In this document: positions 1-8,553 of the stretch, one piece after another
How the letters are laid out: each line of letters begins with the position of its first letter
Numbering within the stretch: position 1 is the first letter of the stretch
Assembly: GCF_934643285.1 (NCBI RefSeq)
Contig: NZ_CAKUBT010000001.1
Location: forward strand, 124,001-188,000
Source of the DNA: an uncultured Ellagibacter sp.
GTDB taxonomy: Bacteria > Actinomycetota > Coriobacteriia > Coriobacteriales > Eggerthellaceae
DNA: 64,000 nucleotides
Direction: 5' to 3'
Program-made: the position numbers and the translations under genes
The notes under the pieces: generated by a model
Databases searched by the model: none
What the model was told of the DNA's origin: nothing
Seen by the model: the letters and a program-made list of their open reading frames with translations, nothing else

Positions 1-81
1 GTGTTCGGCGGCAACCTGCTGGCTAACATTCTCTATGGCGTGCTCGACCCGCGCATGCGCGTCGGCGAGGGGAGGGCTTGA
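1..81 (+). CDS. ABC transporter permease, 3' end only (DppB/NikB type)
   Basis: Only the last 26 codons are in the window. The residues ending in YGVLDPRMRVGEGRA match the usual C-terminal tail of the first membrane permease of peptide/nickel ABC importers (a final helix followed by 'LDPRxR'). The stop TGA overlaps the ATG of the next permease by one base, the tight coupling expected of a dpp/nik-type operon. The transmembrane body lies upstream and cannot be assessed, and the substrate cannot be told from this piece. Confidence 0.75.
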   Translation: MFGGNLLANILYGVLDPRMRVGEGRA

Positions 82-932
82 TGGAAGAAGTACTCCATGC
101 TCCCGTGCAGCGCTTGCGCGGCAATCGGGCAACCACCCTCGTCGCGTGCATCGCGGCCGCCTGCGCGCTCGCTATTGTGGTGGCGTCGGGGCTTGTGCTT
201 TACGGTCAGGCGACGGCCACGGACTTCACCGCGAAGAATCTGGCGCCTTCGCTTGCGCACCCCTTCGGCACTGACTGGATGGGTCGCGACATGCTTTCGC
301 GCACGCTTTCGGGCCTGTCTACGAGCGTGCTGGTGGGCTTGCTGGCGGCCACCGTCTCGTCGGTTATCGCACTCGTGCTCGGGTGTGCTGCCGCGCTTGG
401 CGGAAAACGCGTCGATGCCGTGATCAGCTGGCTGATCGACCTCATGATGGGCGTTCCCCACATCGTGCTTCTGGTGCTCATCTCCTATGCAATCGGGAAG
501 GGTTTCTGGGGCGTGACGATTGGCGTTGCCGTGACGCATTGGCCGAGCCTCGCGCGCGTCGTTCGTGCCGAGGTGCTGCAATGCCGAGAATCGAAGTTCG
601 TCGAAGTTGCGCGCATGTTGGGGCAAAGCCCGGCGCGCATCGCGTTGCGCCATATGGTGCCCTACGTGTTGCCGCAGTTCGTGGTGGGGCTCATCCTGCT
701 GTTCCCGCACGCCATCCTCCACGAGGCGGCCATCACGTTCCTCGGCTTCGGCTTGCCGCCCGAGCAGCCGGCAATCGGCGTGATCCTGAGCGAGTCGATG
801 AGCTACCTATCGACGGGTGCCTGGTGGCTTGCCGTGTTCCCGGGTTTGGCGCTCATGGCTACGGTGTTGTTCTTCGATGTGGCTGGTCAGAGCCTGCGAA
901 AGCTCCTCGACCCGCATACGGCGCAGAAATAG
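81..932 (+). CDS. ABC transporter permease, DppC/NikC type
   Basis: A 283-residue inner-membrane permease (BPD_transp_1 fold) that pairs with the upstream permease to form the import channel. It has an N-terminal membrane helix (about residues 18-40), the segment HPFGTDWMGRDMLSR typical of DppC/OppC/NikC, and several later hydrophobic helices. The EAA-type loop that contacts the ATPases is near FVEVARMLGQSPARI. ATG at 81 overlaps the previous stop by one base; a TTG at 78 is in frame but less likely. Peptides and nickel are both possible substrates. I favour nickel only because of the His-rich ATPase next door and the [NiFe] hydrogenase later in the window. Confidence 0.85.
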   Translation: MEEVLHAPVQRLRGNRATTLVACIAAACALAIVVASGLVLYGQATATDFTAKNLAPSLAHPFGTDWMGRDMLSRTLSGLSTSVLVGLLAATVSSVIALVLGCAAALGGKRVDAVISWLIDLMMGVPHIVLLVLISYAIGKGFWGVTIGVAVTHWPSLARVVRAEVLQCRESKFVEVARMLGQSPARIALRHMVPYVLPQFVVGLILLFPHAILHEAAITFLGFGLPPEQPAIGVILSESMSYLSTGAWWLAVFPGLALMATVLFFDVAGQSLRKLLDPHTAQK

Positions 933-1949
933 GTGGGGAGGATGCTGGAGAATACAAACGACGACGCGGTTGTGCAAGCGGCTTTTGCGAACAAGGCCGC
1001 CGCGCTCGCTCACGAGCAAACCGCGCACGAGGATGCACAGTCGCACCATCATCACACGCACGCCGCGACCTCGCACCATGATGGTGGGCACCACCTTTTG
1101 CAGGTCGAGGATTTGAACGTGAGCTTTCACATGTACGACGAGGACGCGCCGTACTTCCAGGCGAAGCAGCGCGATGTCCAGGTGCTCCACGGGTTGAGCA
1201 TCGCCGTCCACGCGGGCGAGATTGTGGCTGTGGTGGGCGCATCGGGTTCGGGCAAGACGCTTCTCGCCGATGCGGTGTTGGGGTTGTTCGAACCGAACGC
1301 CACGGTGCGGGGGCGCATCTGGTTCGACGGCGTGCGCAAAGACGCGGAGGGTTTGCGCGCGCTGCGCGGGCACGGGTTGTCGCTCGTGCCGCAAAGCGTG
1401 AGCCATTTGGACCCCATGATGCGCGTGGGGAAACAGGTCGAAGGCTTTGCGAACGCGCTGTCGAAGGCCGAGCGCAAAACGCGCCGCGAGCAGCTGTTCG
1501 AGCGCTACGGGCTCGGTCCCGAGGTTGCGCGCCTCTACCCTCATGAGCTTTCGGGCGGCATGGCGCGCCGCGTGCTGCTCTGCTGCGCGCTCATGGACGA
1601 CCCGCGGGTGATCGTGGCCGACGAGCCAACGCCCGGGCTCGACCTCGACCTCGCGGTCCGAGCGCTGGACGACTTCCGCTCCTTCGCCAACGAGGGCAAC
1701 GGCGTGCTGCTGATCACGCACGATATCGAACTGGCGCTGCGCGTGGCCGATCGCGTCGCCGTGTTCAAGGATGGCACTGTGGTGGAAGAGACGGCGGTCG
1801 CGAACTTCGACGACCCCGCGCTTCTGCGCGACCCGTTCACTCGCGCGCTGTGGCATGCCCTTCCCGAGCACGATTTCGCGGCTACGGCGAGCACGGACGA
1901 GCAAGGCCGCGGCAACGCATCGGTTGGCAAGGGAGGTCGCTCGTGCTAG
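933..1949 (+). CDS. ABC transporter ATPase, DppD/NikD type, with His-rich N terminus
   Basis: Cytoplasmic ATPase of the importer, up to 338 residues. Walker A is GASGSGKT (102-109), the signature is LSGGMARR and Walker B is VIVADEPT. Before the ATPase core there is an extra segment of about 55 residues with eleven histidines between residues 27 and 54, including HHHHTH. DppD/NikD proteins normally begin close to the nucleotide-binding domain, so this segment is an addition; a metal-binding or metal-sensing role is inference. The start is uncertain: GTG at 933 follows the previous stop directly, and ATG at 942 sits immediately after GGGGAGG. The reading frame overlaps the next ATPase start. 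Confidence 0.85.
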   Translation: MGRMLENTNDDAVVQAAFANKAAALAHEQTAHEDAQSHHHHTHAATSHHDGGHHLLQVEDLNVSFHMYDEDAPYFQAKQRDVQVLHGLSIAVHAGEIVAVVGASGSGKTLLADAVLGLFEPNATVRGRIWFDGVRKDAEGLRALRGHGLSLVPQSVSHLDPMMRVGKQVEGFANALSKAERKTRREQLFERYGLGPEVARLYPHELSGGMARRVLLCCALMDDPRVIVADEPTPGLDLDLAVRALDDFRSFANEGNGVLLITHDIELALRVADRVAVFKDGTVVEETAVANFDDPALLRDPFTRALWHALPEHDFAATASTDEQGRGNASVGKGGRSC

Positions 1950-2548
1950 AGGCTCGAGACATCACGTTCGGTTACCCCGGCGCAAAACCCCTCTACAGCG
2001 GATTCAGCCTGCAAGTCGAGCCCGGCGAGCGCGTAGCGCTTCAGGCTCCCTCGGGGTTTGGCAAGACCACGCTGTGCCGCGTGCTCGCTGGGTTCGAGCG
2101 ACCGCAGGCCGGTGAGGTACTGCTCGATGGTCAGCCGCTTCCGCGTCGCGGAGTATGCCCGGTGCAGCTGATCCAGCAGCATCCCGAGCAGGCGGTCGAT
2201 CCGCGCCTGCGCATGCGCAAAACGCTGGCGGAGGCGGGCGATGTGCCGCAAGAACTCCTCGACAACCTGGGGATTCGCGATGAGTGGATGCAGCGCTACC
2301 CCCATGAGCTCTCCGGCGGCGAGTTGCAGCGCTTCTGCATCGCCCGCGCGCTCGCCACGCACCCGCGCTACCTCATCTGCGACGAAGTTTCCACGATGCT
2401 GGATGCGGTCACGCAAGCGCATATCTGGCGCGTGCTGCTGGACTATGCCGAGCGGGAAGGTGCCGGCATGCTGCTCGTTTCCCATACCCCTGCGCTTACG
2501 GAGCGCGTGGCGACGCGGAAAGTGAAGCTCTCGAGGAGCGAAAGCTGA
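1943..2548 (+). CDS. ABC transporter ATPase, DppF/NikE type, short
   Basis: Second ATPase of the importer, 201 residues. It shows Walker A APSGFGKTT, the Q-loop LIQQHPEQAVDPR, signature LSGGELQR and Walker B YLICDEVSTMLD. The start is GTG at 1943, placed by GGGAGG at 1931-1936 and by a 7-base overlap with the preceding ATPase. It lacks the C-terminal oligopeptide-transporter extension of DppF/OppF and is closer in size to NikE. The importer set ends here; a substrate-binding protein must lie upstream of the window or elsewhere. Confidence 0.85.
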   Translation: MLEARDITFGYPGAKPLYSGFSLQVEPGERVALQAPSGFGKTTLCRVLAGFERPQAGEVLLDGQPLPRRGVCPVQLIQQHPEQAVDPRLRMRKTLAEAGDVPQELLDNLGIRDEWMQRYPHELSGGELQRFCIARALATHPRYLICDEVSTMLDAVTQAHIWRVLLDYAEREGAGMLLVSHTPALTERVATRKVKLSRSES

Positions 2549-2674
2549 TTCGAGAAGCTCGCATGTCCATGCTTCCTAAAAACCTCGCTGGAGAATTTAG
2601 CCTGATGGGTTCGGCTTGCTTGCCGCCGTTTGCGCAGCAGGGCGTCGAGATTGTCTGTCTTCGGGAGATGGGGG

Positions 2675-2703
2675 CTGGCAGCCCATGCTCGTTTGCCTAT
2701 AAT
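2675..2703 (+). promoter_or_regulatory. sigma-A type promoter for the gene at 2714
   Basis: CTGGCA (2675-2680), 17-bp spacer, perfect TATAAT (2698-2703). The expected transcription start is about 2710, only a few bases before the ATG at 2714. The in-frame ATG at 2702 lies inside the -10 box and so cannot be the start from this promoter. Confidence 0.6.
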
Positions 2704-2713
2704 GAACGCTGCT

Positions 2714-3757
2714 ATGGAAAAGACATCCCGAGAGAAAATCGCGCTCATCGTGTTCCTCATCCTTGCTATTGGGATGGGGTGCATCCTGTTCGGCTACGTG
2801 TTTGCTGGCCATTCATGGAACGTCACCGCCTCGAACATCGACGATGCGTTCGGTAACATGGAAGGCTATACCGCCATCGTCTACGAGGGAACCATCGAAG
2901 AGGAAGAAAGCGCTGCGCAATCGTCTGCATCTGCGACATCAGCTGCCAACGGCTCCGCCAACTCAAAGAATGCGGGGGATGCCGAATCGCTTCCCGGGGA
3001 CTCGAAGGCGGGGGACGGGCAAGCCTCCGCTTCCTCTTCGGAAAACAGCCAGGCATCTTCTGCCGCCTCGTCTTCCGACAAGCAGACCGCTTCTTCTCAG
3101 GGTGGTTCGAGTGTAAATACAGCTTCCCCAACGAGCGTAAGCGCGCAGGGCAACGGCTCTGTCGATCAGGGAGTCTCTACTGCATCGGAACCTGTCGCTG
3201 CGGAAGGCTCCGCGTCCGAAGGCGTCGTAGGGGAAAGCACTGCCGGGGAAGGCGTTTCTGCAACTGTTTCTCCTGGTGGAACCTTAGATTCCCAGGTGAG
3301 CTCCGCTGCACCGCTCGCGGGGCACAAAAAGGAGAAGGAACCGGTCGCGCTCTCCGATGTCGATGAGCTCTATCAGGCCAAGGGCGCAAACGTCATCTCG
3401 CTTCATACGAGCGATCTGTCCGCCTATGAAGAGGGAACGATTCTGAAGCGCGGCGGCAAGCGCTACGGCATCTTCTCGGTCGCCCGCGAGTACTCGAGGA
3501 TCCTTATCGATGAGAAGGTGAAGTACTTCACCGATCAAAAGGTAGACTACGTCATTGCTCTTTGTCCCGAGGAGTCGTATCTCAAGAATGCCGAGAACAT
3601 CGACATCGTCATCACCACGGCAGACTCGACGATCTCGTCGATGGGCGAATCGAGGAACGGCGCCTTCTACGTGAGCACGCCGAAGATCGGCTCAGTCGGG
3701 GCGATCCTCATCTCGCCGAGCAATGTTGTCTCCGCGAAGACTATCTCCGAGCTGTAA
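2714..3757 (+). CDS. membrane-anchored Ser/Ala-rich protein with a C-terminal globular domain
   Basis: A 347-residue protein not assigned to a family. A single N-terminal membrane helix (about residues 8-30) would anchor it with the rest outside. A low-complexity stretch rich in Ser, Ala, Gly and acidic residues (about 60-215) looks like a cell-wall spacer. The final 130 or so residues are globular and include YVIALCPEE and IDIVITT followed by small-residue beta-strand patterns. These faintly recall the second half of calcineurin-like/5'-nucleotidase folds, but the metal-binding motifs are not visible. The start at 2714 is set by the promoter position; there is no Shine-Dalgarno, consistent with a near-leaderless mRNA. 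Confidence 0.7.
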   Translation: MEKTSREKIALIVFLILAIGMGCILFGYVFAGHSWNVTASNIDDAFGNMEGYTAIVYEGTIEEEESAAQSSASATSAANGSANSKNAGDAESLPGDSKAGDGQASASSSENSQASSAASSSDKQTASSQGGSSVNTASPTSVSAQGNGSVDQGVSTASEPVAAEGSASEGVVGESTAGEGVSATVSPGGTLDSQVSSAAPLAGHKKEKEPVALSDVDELYQAKGANVISLHTSDLSAYEEGTILKRGGKRYGIFSVAREYSRILIDEKVKYFTDQKVDYVIALCPEESYLKNAENIDIVITTADSTISSMGESRNGAFYVSTPKIGSVGAILISPSNVVSAKTISEL

Positions 3758-3810
3758 ATCCTCCGGGGTTATCTGTGCCGCCCGACAATGAGCGGCGACC
3801 GAAACAGCAA

Positions 3811-3850
3811 GCGACTCCGCCTCGTGCAATCGCGCATTCGGCGGGGTCGC
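3811..3850. terminator. possible hairpin between convergent genes
   Basis: GCGACTCCGCC (3811-3821) can pair with GGCGGGGTCGC (3840-3850), an 11-bp stem with one G-T pair and an 18-base loop, between convergent genes. No T-tract follows on either strand, so a terminator role is uncertain. The remainder of 3758-3936 shows nothing else. Confidence 0.3.
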
Positions 3851-3936
3851 TTCGTGAATCGCCTTCCCGAAAAGGGTCAGGCTATTCGGGATTCCTGCAT
3901 CTGGTCAATCGACGCTCCTCTTTGGATGGGCCGTCG

Positions 3937-4506
3937 CTACTTCAAGACGATGTTCTCGATCATGGGCAGTGCGTCGTTCCAATCGACTTTGGAGCCTATG
4001 ACCACGCCGACCGTCATTCCGGAAGGTGCCTTGGTAAACAGGTTGACGGTGCCATTGGACGCGGTGTGACGCACCCAGGTGATGCCGTTGACGTCGACTT
4101 CGTCGATGGTGCCGTCTTTCTTGGAGCCCATTCTGGCTTCCGCTTCGGTCATCGGCTCGGTCTTGAACGTGCGAATGTCGATGAAGGCGAAGGTGTCATC
4201 GCCGAGCGTGAACTCGCACTCTTCGTACTTCTCGTTCATCGATCTGGTGCCGGGTTTCCAGCCATCAGTTGGCTCTAAGCTGTACGAAGGGTAGTCGACG
4301 CCGGTTTTGGCCTCAACGGCGGGCTCTGGGGTCTCTTCAGCTTTCGGCTCTTCCGCAGGCTGCGTCGTTGCCGCGTCGTCGCTCGCCTTCTTCTGCTCCT
4401 CGGCGCCACCGCCGCAGCCGGCCATCGTGAACGCAAGGGCTGCCGTCAACGCAACGGCGGGCACACCGAGCGCGACCTTCCTCATCATGGGCTTCAACAT
4501 ATTCAT
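3937..4506 (-). CDS. hypothetical lipoprotein
   Basis: A 189-residue secreted lipoprotein. The N terminus has basic residues, a hydrophobic stretch and a lipobox TMAGC with Cys31 as the lipidated residue, followed by a Gly/Glu/Lys/Pro-rich linker. The C-terminal domain (about residues 80-189) has alternating beta/alpha character and ends WNDALPMIENIVLK; I do not recognise the family. ATG at 4506 is preceded on the minus strand by GGGAG at good spacing. It is separated from gdhA upstream by a strong terminator, so it is probably transcribed on its own. Confidence 0.7.
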   Translation of the reverse strand: MNMLKPMMRKVALGVPAVALTAALAFTMAGCGGGAEEQKKASDDAATTQPAEEPKAEETPEPAVEAKTGVDYPSYSLEPTDGWKPGTRSMNEKYEECEFTLGDDTFAFIDIRTFKTEPMTEAEARMGSKKDGTIDEVDVNGITWVRHTASNGTVNLFTKAPSGMTVGVVIGSKVDWNDALPMIENIVLK

Positions 4507-4705
4507 CACTCCCTTTCCCGTTGCATCGTGCAAGCCGCTTCGCACTCCGCCCTTCCCGACGAAGTCAGCTTCTATCGGTATTGTGCCTTGCGAGGTCACG
4601 TTTACGAAGTGACCAGCGGCCCAAACGATGCGCACATGTGCACCGCACGGCCAAGATACAAGGGGGAAAGGGATTGCCTGCCCCGTTTTCGGGACTTCGG
4701 GCAAT

Positions 4706-4740
4706 GAAAAAGGCGGGTCCTCGCGCGAGGAACCCGCCTT
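4706..4740 (-). terminator. Rho-independent terminator of gdhA
   Basis: Arms AAGGCGGGT and ACCCGCCTT flank a second self-pairing core (TCCTCGCGCGAGGA). On the minus strand the stem is followed by a TTTTTC tract. It lies 28 bases after the gdhA stop. Confidence 0.85.
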
Positions 4741-4767
4741 CCTTAAAGAATTGCTTGAAGTTGTCGC

Positions 4768-6123
4768 TTACACGATGCCCTGAGCCATCATGGCGTCGGC
4801 AACCTTCTTGAAGCCAGCGATGTTGGCGCCCATCACGAAGTTGCCCTCATGGCCGTATTCCTTCGCCGTGTCGTCGACGTTGTGGAACATGCCGCGCATG
4901 AGCGTCTCGAGCTTGCCGTCGACCTCCTCGAAGGTCCAGGAAAGATGCTCGGCGTTCTGGCTCATCTCCAGGCCGGACACGAGCACGCCGCCCGCATTGG
5001 CCGCCTTGCCAGGGAAGAACGCGACGCCGTTGTTCTGGAAGTACTCGGTCGCCTCGATCGTGGTCGGCATGTTGGCGCCTTCGCCGACTGCCTTGCAGCC
5101 GTTCGCGACGAGGGCCTTCGCGTCCTCGATGCCAAGGGTGTTCTCACGGGCGCAGGGAAGCGCGATGTCGCAGGGGAGCTGCCACACGCCGCGGCCGTCC
5201 TCCGCGTGCCACGTCGCGTTCGGACGCTCTTCGACGTACATCGCGAGCGTGACGCCCTTGTCGTGGCCGGAGCGCTTCTTGTTGTAGACGTGCTCGAGCA
5301 CCTGGTAGTCGATGCCTTCCTGGTCCTCGACCCAGCCGTGGGTGTCGGAGCAGGCAATCACCTTGCCGCCGAGCTGCGAGACCTTCTGGATCGCGTAGAT
5401 GGCCACGTTGCCAGAGCCGTGTACGACGACTTTCTTGCCCTCGAAGGAGTCGCCCTTGCTCTTGAGGTACTCGTCGACGAAGTAGACAAGGCCGTAGCCG
5501 GTTGCCTCGGTGCGGGCGAGCGAGCCGCCGAAGGAGAGGCCCTTGCCGGTGAGCACGCCGGTCCATTCGTTGCAGATGCGCTTGTACTGGCCGAACATGT
5601 AAGCGACTTCGCGGCCGCCGACACCCAGGTCACCTGCGGGAACGTCGGTGTTCGGGCCAACGTGGCGGTAGAGCTCGGTCATGAACGACTGGCAGAAGCG
5701 CATGATCTCGTTGTTGGACTTGCCCTTCGGGTCGAAGTCGGAGCCGCCCTTGCCGCCGCCCATCGGCAGCGTGGTCAGCGCGTTCTTGAAGATCTGCTCG
5801 AAGCCCAAAAACTTCAGCATGCCCAGATAAACCGTGGGGTTGAAGCGCAGGCCGCCCTTGTAGGGGCCGATTGCGGAGTTGTACTCGACGCGGAAGCCGC
5901 GGTTGACCTGGACTTCGCCCTTGTCGTCAACCCACGGAACGCGGAACTGGATGATGCGCTCGGGCTCGACGATGCGCTCGAGGATCTTCGCTTCCTCGTA
6001 TTCCGGATGCGCCTCGATGACTGGCTCGAGCGTGCTCATGACCTCGGTGACGGCCTGGATGAACTCGGGCTGATCAGGGTCCTTCGCCTTAACTTGGTCG
6101 ATAATTCGCTGGACGTAACTCAT
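4768..6123 (-). CDS. gdhA: glutamate dehydrogenase (NADP-type, hexameric)
   Basis: 451 residues, the usual length of bacterial hexameric glutamate dehydrogenases. The enzyme interconverts 2-oxoglutarate plus ammonium and glutamate. Visible marks are FNPTVYLGMLKFLGFEQIFK, the catalytic-lysine segment PMGGGKGGSDFDPKGK, and the Rossmann motif VVVHGSGNVAIYA. The overall pattern (N-terminal VQRIIDQVKAKDPDQPEF) is that of the NADP-dependent anabolic class; coenzyme choice was not proven. ATG at 6123 is preceded by GAGGAGG on the minus strand, better placed than the upstream in-frame start. It is monocistronic with its own terminator. Confidence 0.93.
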   Translation of the reverse strand: MSYVQRIIDQVKAKDPDQPEFIQAVTEVMSTLEPVIEAHPEYEEAKILERIVEPERIIQFRVPWVDDKGEVQVNRGFRVEYNSAIGPYKGGLRFNPTVYLGMLKFLGFEQIFKNALTTLPMGGGKGGSDFDPKGKSNNEIMRFCQSFMTELYRHVGPNTDVPAGDLGVGGREVAYMFGQYKRICNEWTGVLTGKGLSFGGSLARTEATGYGLVYFVDEYLKSKGDSFEGKKVVVHGSGNVAIYAIQKVSQLGGKVIACSDTHGWVEDQEGIDYQVLEHVYNKKRSGHDKGVTLAMYVEERPNATWHAEDGRGVWQLPCDIALPCARENTLGIEDAKALVANGCKAVGEGANMPTTIEATEYFQNNGVAFFPGKAANAGGVLVSGLEMSQNAEHLSWTFEEVDGKLETLMRGMFHNVDDTAKEYGHEGNFVMGANIAGFKKVADAMMAQGIV

Positions 6124-6161
6124 GTAACCTCCTCGGGGTTTACTTGTTCCCAACCGCGGCC

Positions 6162-6167
6162 ATTATA
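6162..6167 (-). promoter_or_regulatory. -10 box candidate for gdhA
   Basis: The minus strand reads TATAAT about 39 bases upstream of the gdhA ATG. No convincing -35 is seen at 16-18 bases. The implied leader is about 30 bases and carries the GAGGAGG ribosome site. Confidence 0.4.
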
Positions 6168-6495
6168 AGTTTGCTCAACGACTCCGTTACCTCTAATTAA
6201 CATGATAGAAACAATGGTCGCAGCCAATCGCGTTTCTCCTCCATAAACGGTAGCGGCGACATCTTGGAGGGGGACTGACGTTGCATCATCGGAGGAAGGA
6301 CATCCTCGCACCTCCGAAGGGGATCGTCACATCGAGCCGAACGGAGCGTCTACGGATTTAGTACGCCCCAGTACGTGATTGGGCACTCATGCGGCACGAT
6401 TTGTAGTACTATTCTAATTCTGCGTTTTTACCTCAGTTTTGCCTCGATTTTACTTCATCGCGCCCGTAGCGCGCGATGCGAAAGGACTTGCTCGC
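6168..6495. other. divergent intergenic region
   Basis: 328 bases between divergent gdhA and the YidC-fusion gene. No convincing gene or riboswitch is seen. TACTAT at 6407-6412 could be a -10 for the rightward gene but lacks a good -35. The stretch GAGGAAGGACATCC...CACCTCCGAAG (around 6291-6320) can form an imperfect hairpin of unknown role. The rightward gene's ribosome site AAAGGA is at about 6480. Confidence 0.4.
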
Positions 6496-8553
6496 ATGGA
6501 AGCACTTGCATGGCTGCTCTCGCTTATCTTGCAGCCCTGTTACGCGATAAGCGGCAATTGGTGGATAGCCATCCTGCTGTTCACCATCATCGTGAAGATC
6601 ATCCTCATCCCGATGTCGCTTTGGTGCCAGAAGAACTCGATCGTCATGGTGCAGCTTATGCCCGCCTTGAATCGCCTGAAAGTGAAGTACTACGGCGACC
6701 GCGAGACGATCGGCGAGGAGCAGAACAAGCTCTACAAGGAGCAGCATTACCACCCGATGCTCTCCCTGATTCCGCTTGCTGTGCAGATCATCATCCTGTT
6801 CGGCCTGGTCGACGTCATCCATACGATCACCGACGGCGGCGCGCCGGGCACTGAGTTCTTGGGCCAAGTTCCCTTCGAAGACGGCGGCGCGGCGTGGATC
6901 ATGCCGCTTTTCGCGGGGCTTTCCGCCATTATCATGGGCTTCGCGCAGAACCGCATCAACCCGCTGCAGCGCGAGCAGTCGCGTGCGGAGAAGAACATGA
7001 CGAACGGCCTGTCCATCGGCCTTTCGTTCATCTTGGGCGTGTTCGTCGCCACGGGCATGGGCTTCTACTGGGTGTGCTCGAACCTGACCTCCATCGCCAT
7101 CCAGGCGCTCGCGAACGTCCTGGTGAAGCCTGCGAAATACATCGACTACGGGGACCTCGAGGCGAGCCGCGCCGAGCTTGAGGAGCTCGAGAACTTCTCG
7201 GGCCCCAAGAAGAAATGGTACGAGCGCGATCCGCTTGCCAAGCGCGAGAAGGCCGACTACAAGCGTTTCTTCAAGATCGTCGGTAAGCACATCGTCTTCT
7301 ATTCCGAGGGAAGTGGCTTCTACAAGTACTTCCAGGGCGCGATCGAGTGGCTGCTCGCGCATTCCGATGCCGACATCCACTACGTGACGAACGACCCCAA
7401 TGACCAGGTGTTCAAGCTGGCCGAGGCCGAGCCGCGCCTGAAGCCCTATTACATCGGGCAGCGCAAGATCATCACGCTCATGATGAAGATGGACGCCGAT
7501 CTGGTCGTGTCCACGCTCGAGGACTTGGAGAACTACTACATCAAGCGCTCCTATATCCGCAAGGACATCGAGTATGTGTTCATGTTCCACCACATGACGT
7601 CGACTCATCTCACGCCCCAGAAGGGCGCCTACGACCACTACGACACGGTGCTGTGTGCGGGCCCTCATCAGGTGCGCGAGCTGCGCCGCGCCGAGGAGCT
7701 CTACGGCACCAAGCGCAAGAATCTTGTGGAATGCGGCTACGACCTGCTCGATCGCGAGATTGCCGAATACGAGCTCGCCGCCTCCGCGGTCGAGCGTGAC
7801 CCGTCCCGACGCGACGTGGTGCTCATTGCGCCGTCGTGGCAGGAGGGCAACATCCTCGACACCTGCATCGACGACATGCTGAAAAGTGTGCTCGGGCGCG
7901 GCATGCGCGTCATCGTGCGCCCGCACCCCGAATACACGAAGCGCTATTCCGCCAGGTGGAACGCCCTTTTGGCTCGCTGGGCCGATGTCCCTGAGTCCGA
8001 TCTGTACTTCGAGCACGACTTCAGCTCGAACAAGACCGTCTTCACTTCCGACATCCTCGTGACCGACTGGTCGTCGATCTTCTGCGAGTTCTGCTTCTCG
8101 ACGCGCAAGCCCGCCATCTTCATCGATACACCCATGAAGGTGGGCAACCCCGACTGGAAGGAGCTCGGCATCGAGCCGACCGATATCGCGCTGCGCAGCG
8201 AGGTCGGCGTGTCGATCCGTCCCGAGGACGCGTCCACCTTCGGCGATGTGGCCGAGGAGATGCTCGCGAAGCGCTATGCGTGGAGCGACCGTATCAACAA
8301 GGTGCTCGACAGCTTCATCTTCAACGTCGGGCATGGTGGGGAAGTGGCTGGGCGCTACCTGCTCGACCGCATGATTGACATTCAGGAATCCAAGCGCGAC
8401 GGCGGTGTGTCCGACGATTCGCTCGCCGCGGGTGAGCGCGCTGCGGCCGATGCCGTGGCGGCGTCGCGCGGTGAGGGGGAGCGCATGGAAAAGCATGACG
8501 GCAGCGAAGCGCGCGGGATGCATGCGAGGAAGGCGGGCCGCCATGAAGCGTAA
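6496..8553 (+). CDS. YidC/Oxa1-like membrane domain fused to CDP-glycerol glycerophosphotransferase-like domain
   Basis: A 685-residue fusion. Residues 1-215 are a YidC/Oxa1 insertase-like membrane domain: SGNWWIAILLFTIIVKIILIP, the cytoplasmic helical hairpin KVKYYGDRETIGEEQNKLYK, and MGFYWVCSNLTSIAIQ. The groove arginine usual in the first core helix is replaced by Lys34. Residues about 264-620 match the TagB/TagF glycerophosphotransferase fold: HHMTSTH (His365/366), VLIAPSWQEG, RPHP (475-478) and VTDWSSIFCEF (from 522). The tail is charged and disordered. TagF-type enzymes add glycerol-phosphate from CDP-glycerol to teichoic-acid-like polymers. The YidC part may act as membrane anchor or still insert proteins. 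ATG 6496 fits AAAGGA upstream. It overlaps the next gene by 11 bases. Confidence 0.85.
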   Translation: MEALAWLLSLILQPCYAISGNWWIAILLFTIIVKIILIPMSLWCQKNSIVMVQLMPALNRLKVKYYGDRETIGEEQNKLYKEQHYHPMLSLIPLAVQIIILFGLVDVIHTITDGGAPGTEFLGQVPFEDGGAAWIMPLFAGLSAIIMGFAQNRINPLQREQSRAEKNMTNGLSIGLSFILGVFVATGMGFYWVCSNLTSIAIQALANVLVKPAKYIDYGDLEASRAELEELENFSGPKKKWYERDPLAKREKADYKRFFKIVGKHIVFYSEGSGFYKYFQGAIEWLLAHSDADIHYVTNDPNDQVFKLAEAEPRLKPYYIGQRKIITLMMKMDADLVVSTLEDLENYYIKRSYIRKDIEYVFMFHHMTSTHLTPQKGAYDHYDTVLCAGPHQVRELRRAEELYGTKRKNLVECGYDLLDREIAEYELAASAVERDPSRRDVVLIAPSWQEGNILDTCIDDMLKSVLGRGMRVIVRPHPEYTKRYSARWNALLARWADVPESDLYFEHDFSSNKTVFTSDILVTDWSSIFCEFCFSTRKPAIFIDTPMKVGNPDWKELGIEPTDIALRSEVGVSIRPEDASTFGDVAEEMLAKRYAWSDRINKVLDSFIFNVGHGGEVAGRYLLDRMIDIQESKRDGGVSDDSLAAGERAAADAVAASRGEGERMEKHDGSEARGMHARKAGRHEA

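Noticed and set aside
4849..6168. Long open frame opposite gdhA (439 codons)
   Set aside because: Mirror of a highly biased GC-rich gene on the other strand; its product is Val/Leu/Asp/Arg-rich without family motifs, while gdhA is unmistakable.
6168..6495. Riboswitch in the gdhA / YidC-fusion intergenic region
   Set aside because: No class-specific conserved sequence could be recognised; imperfect hairpins only.
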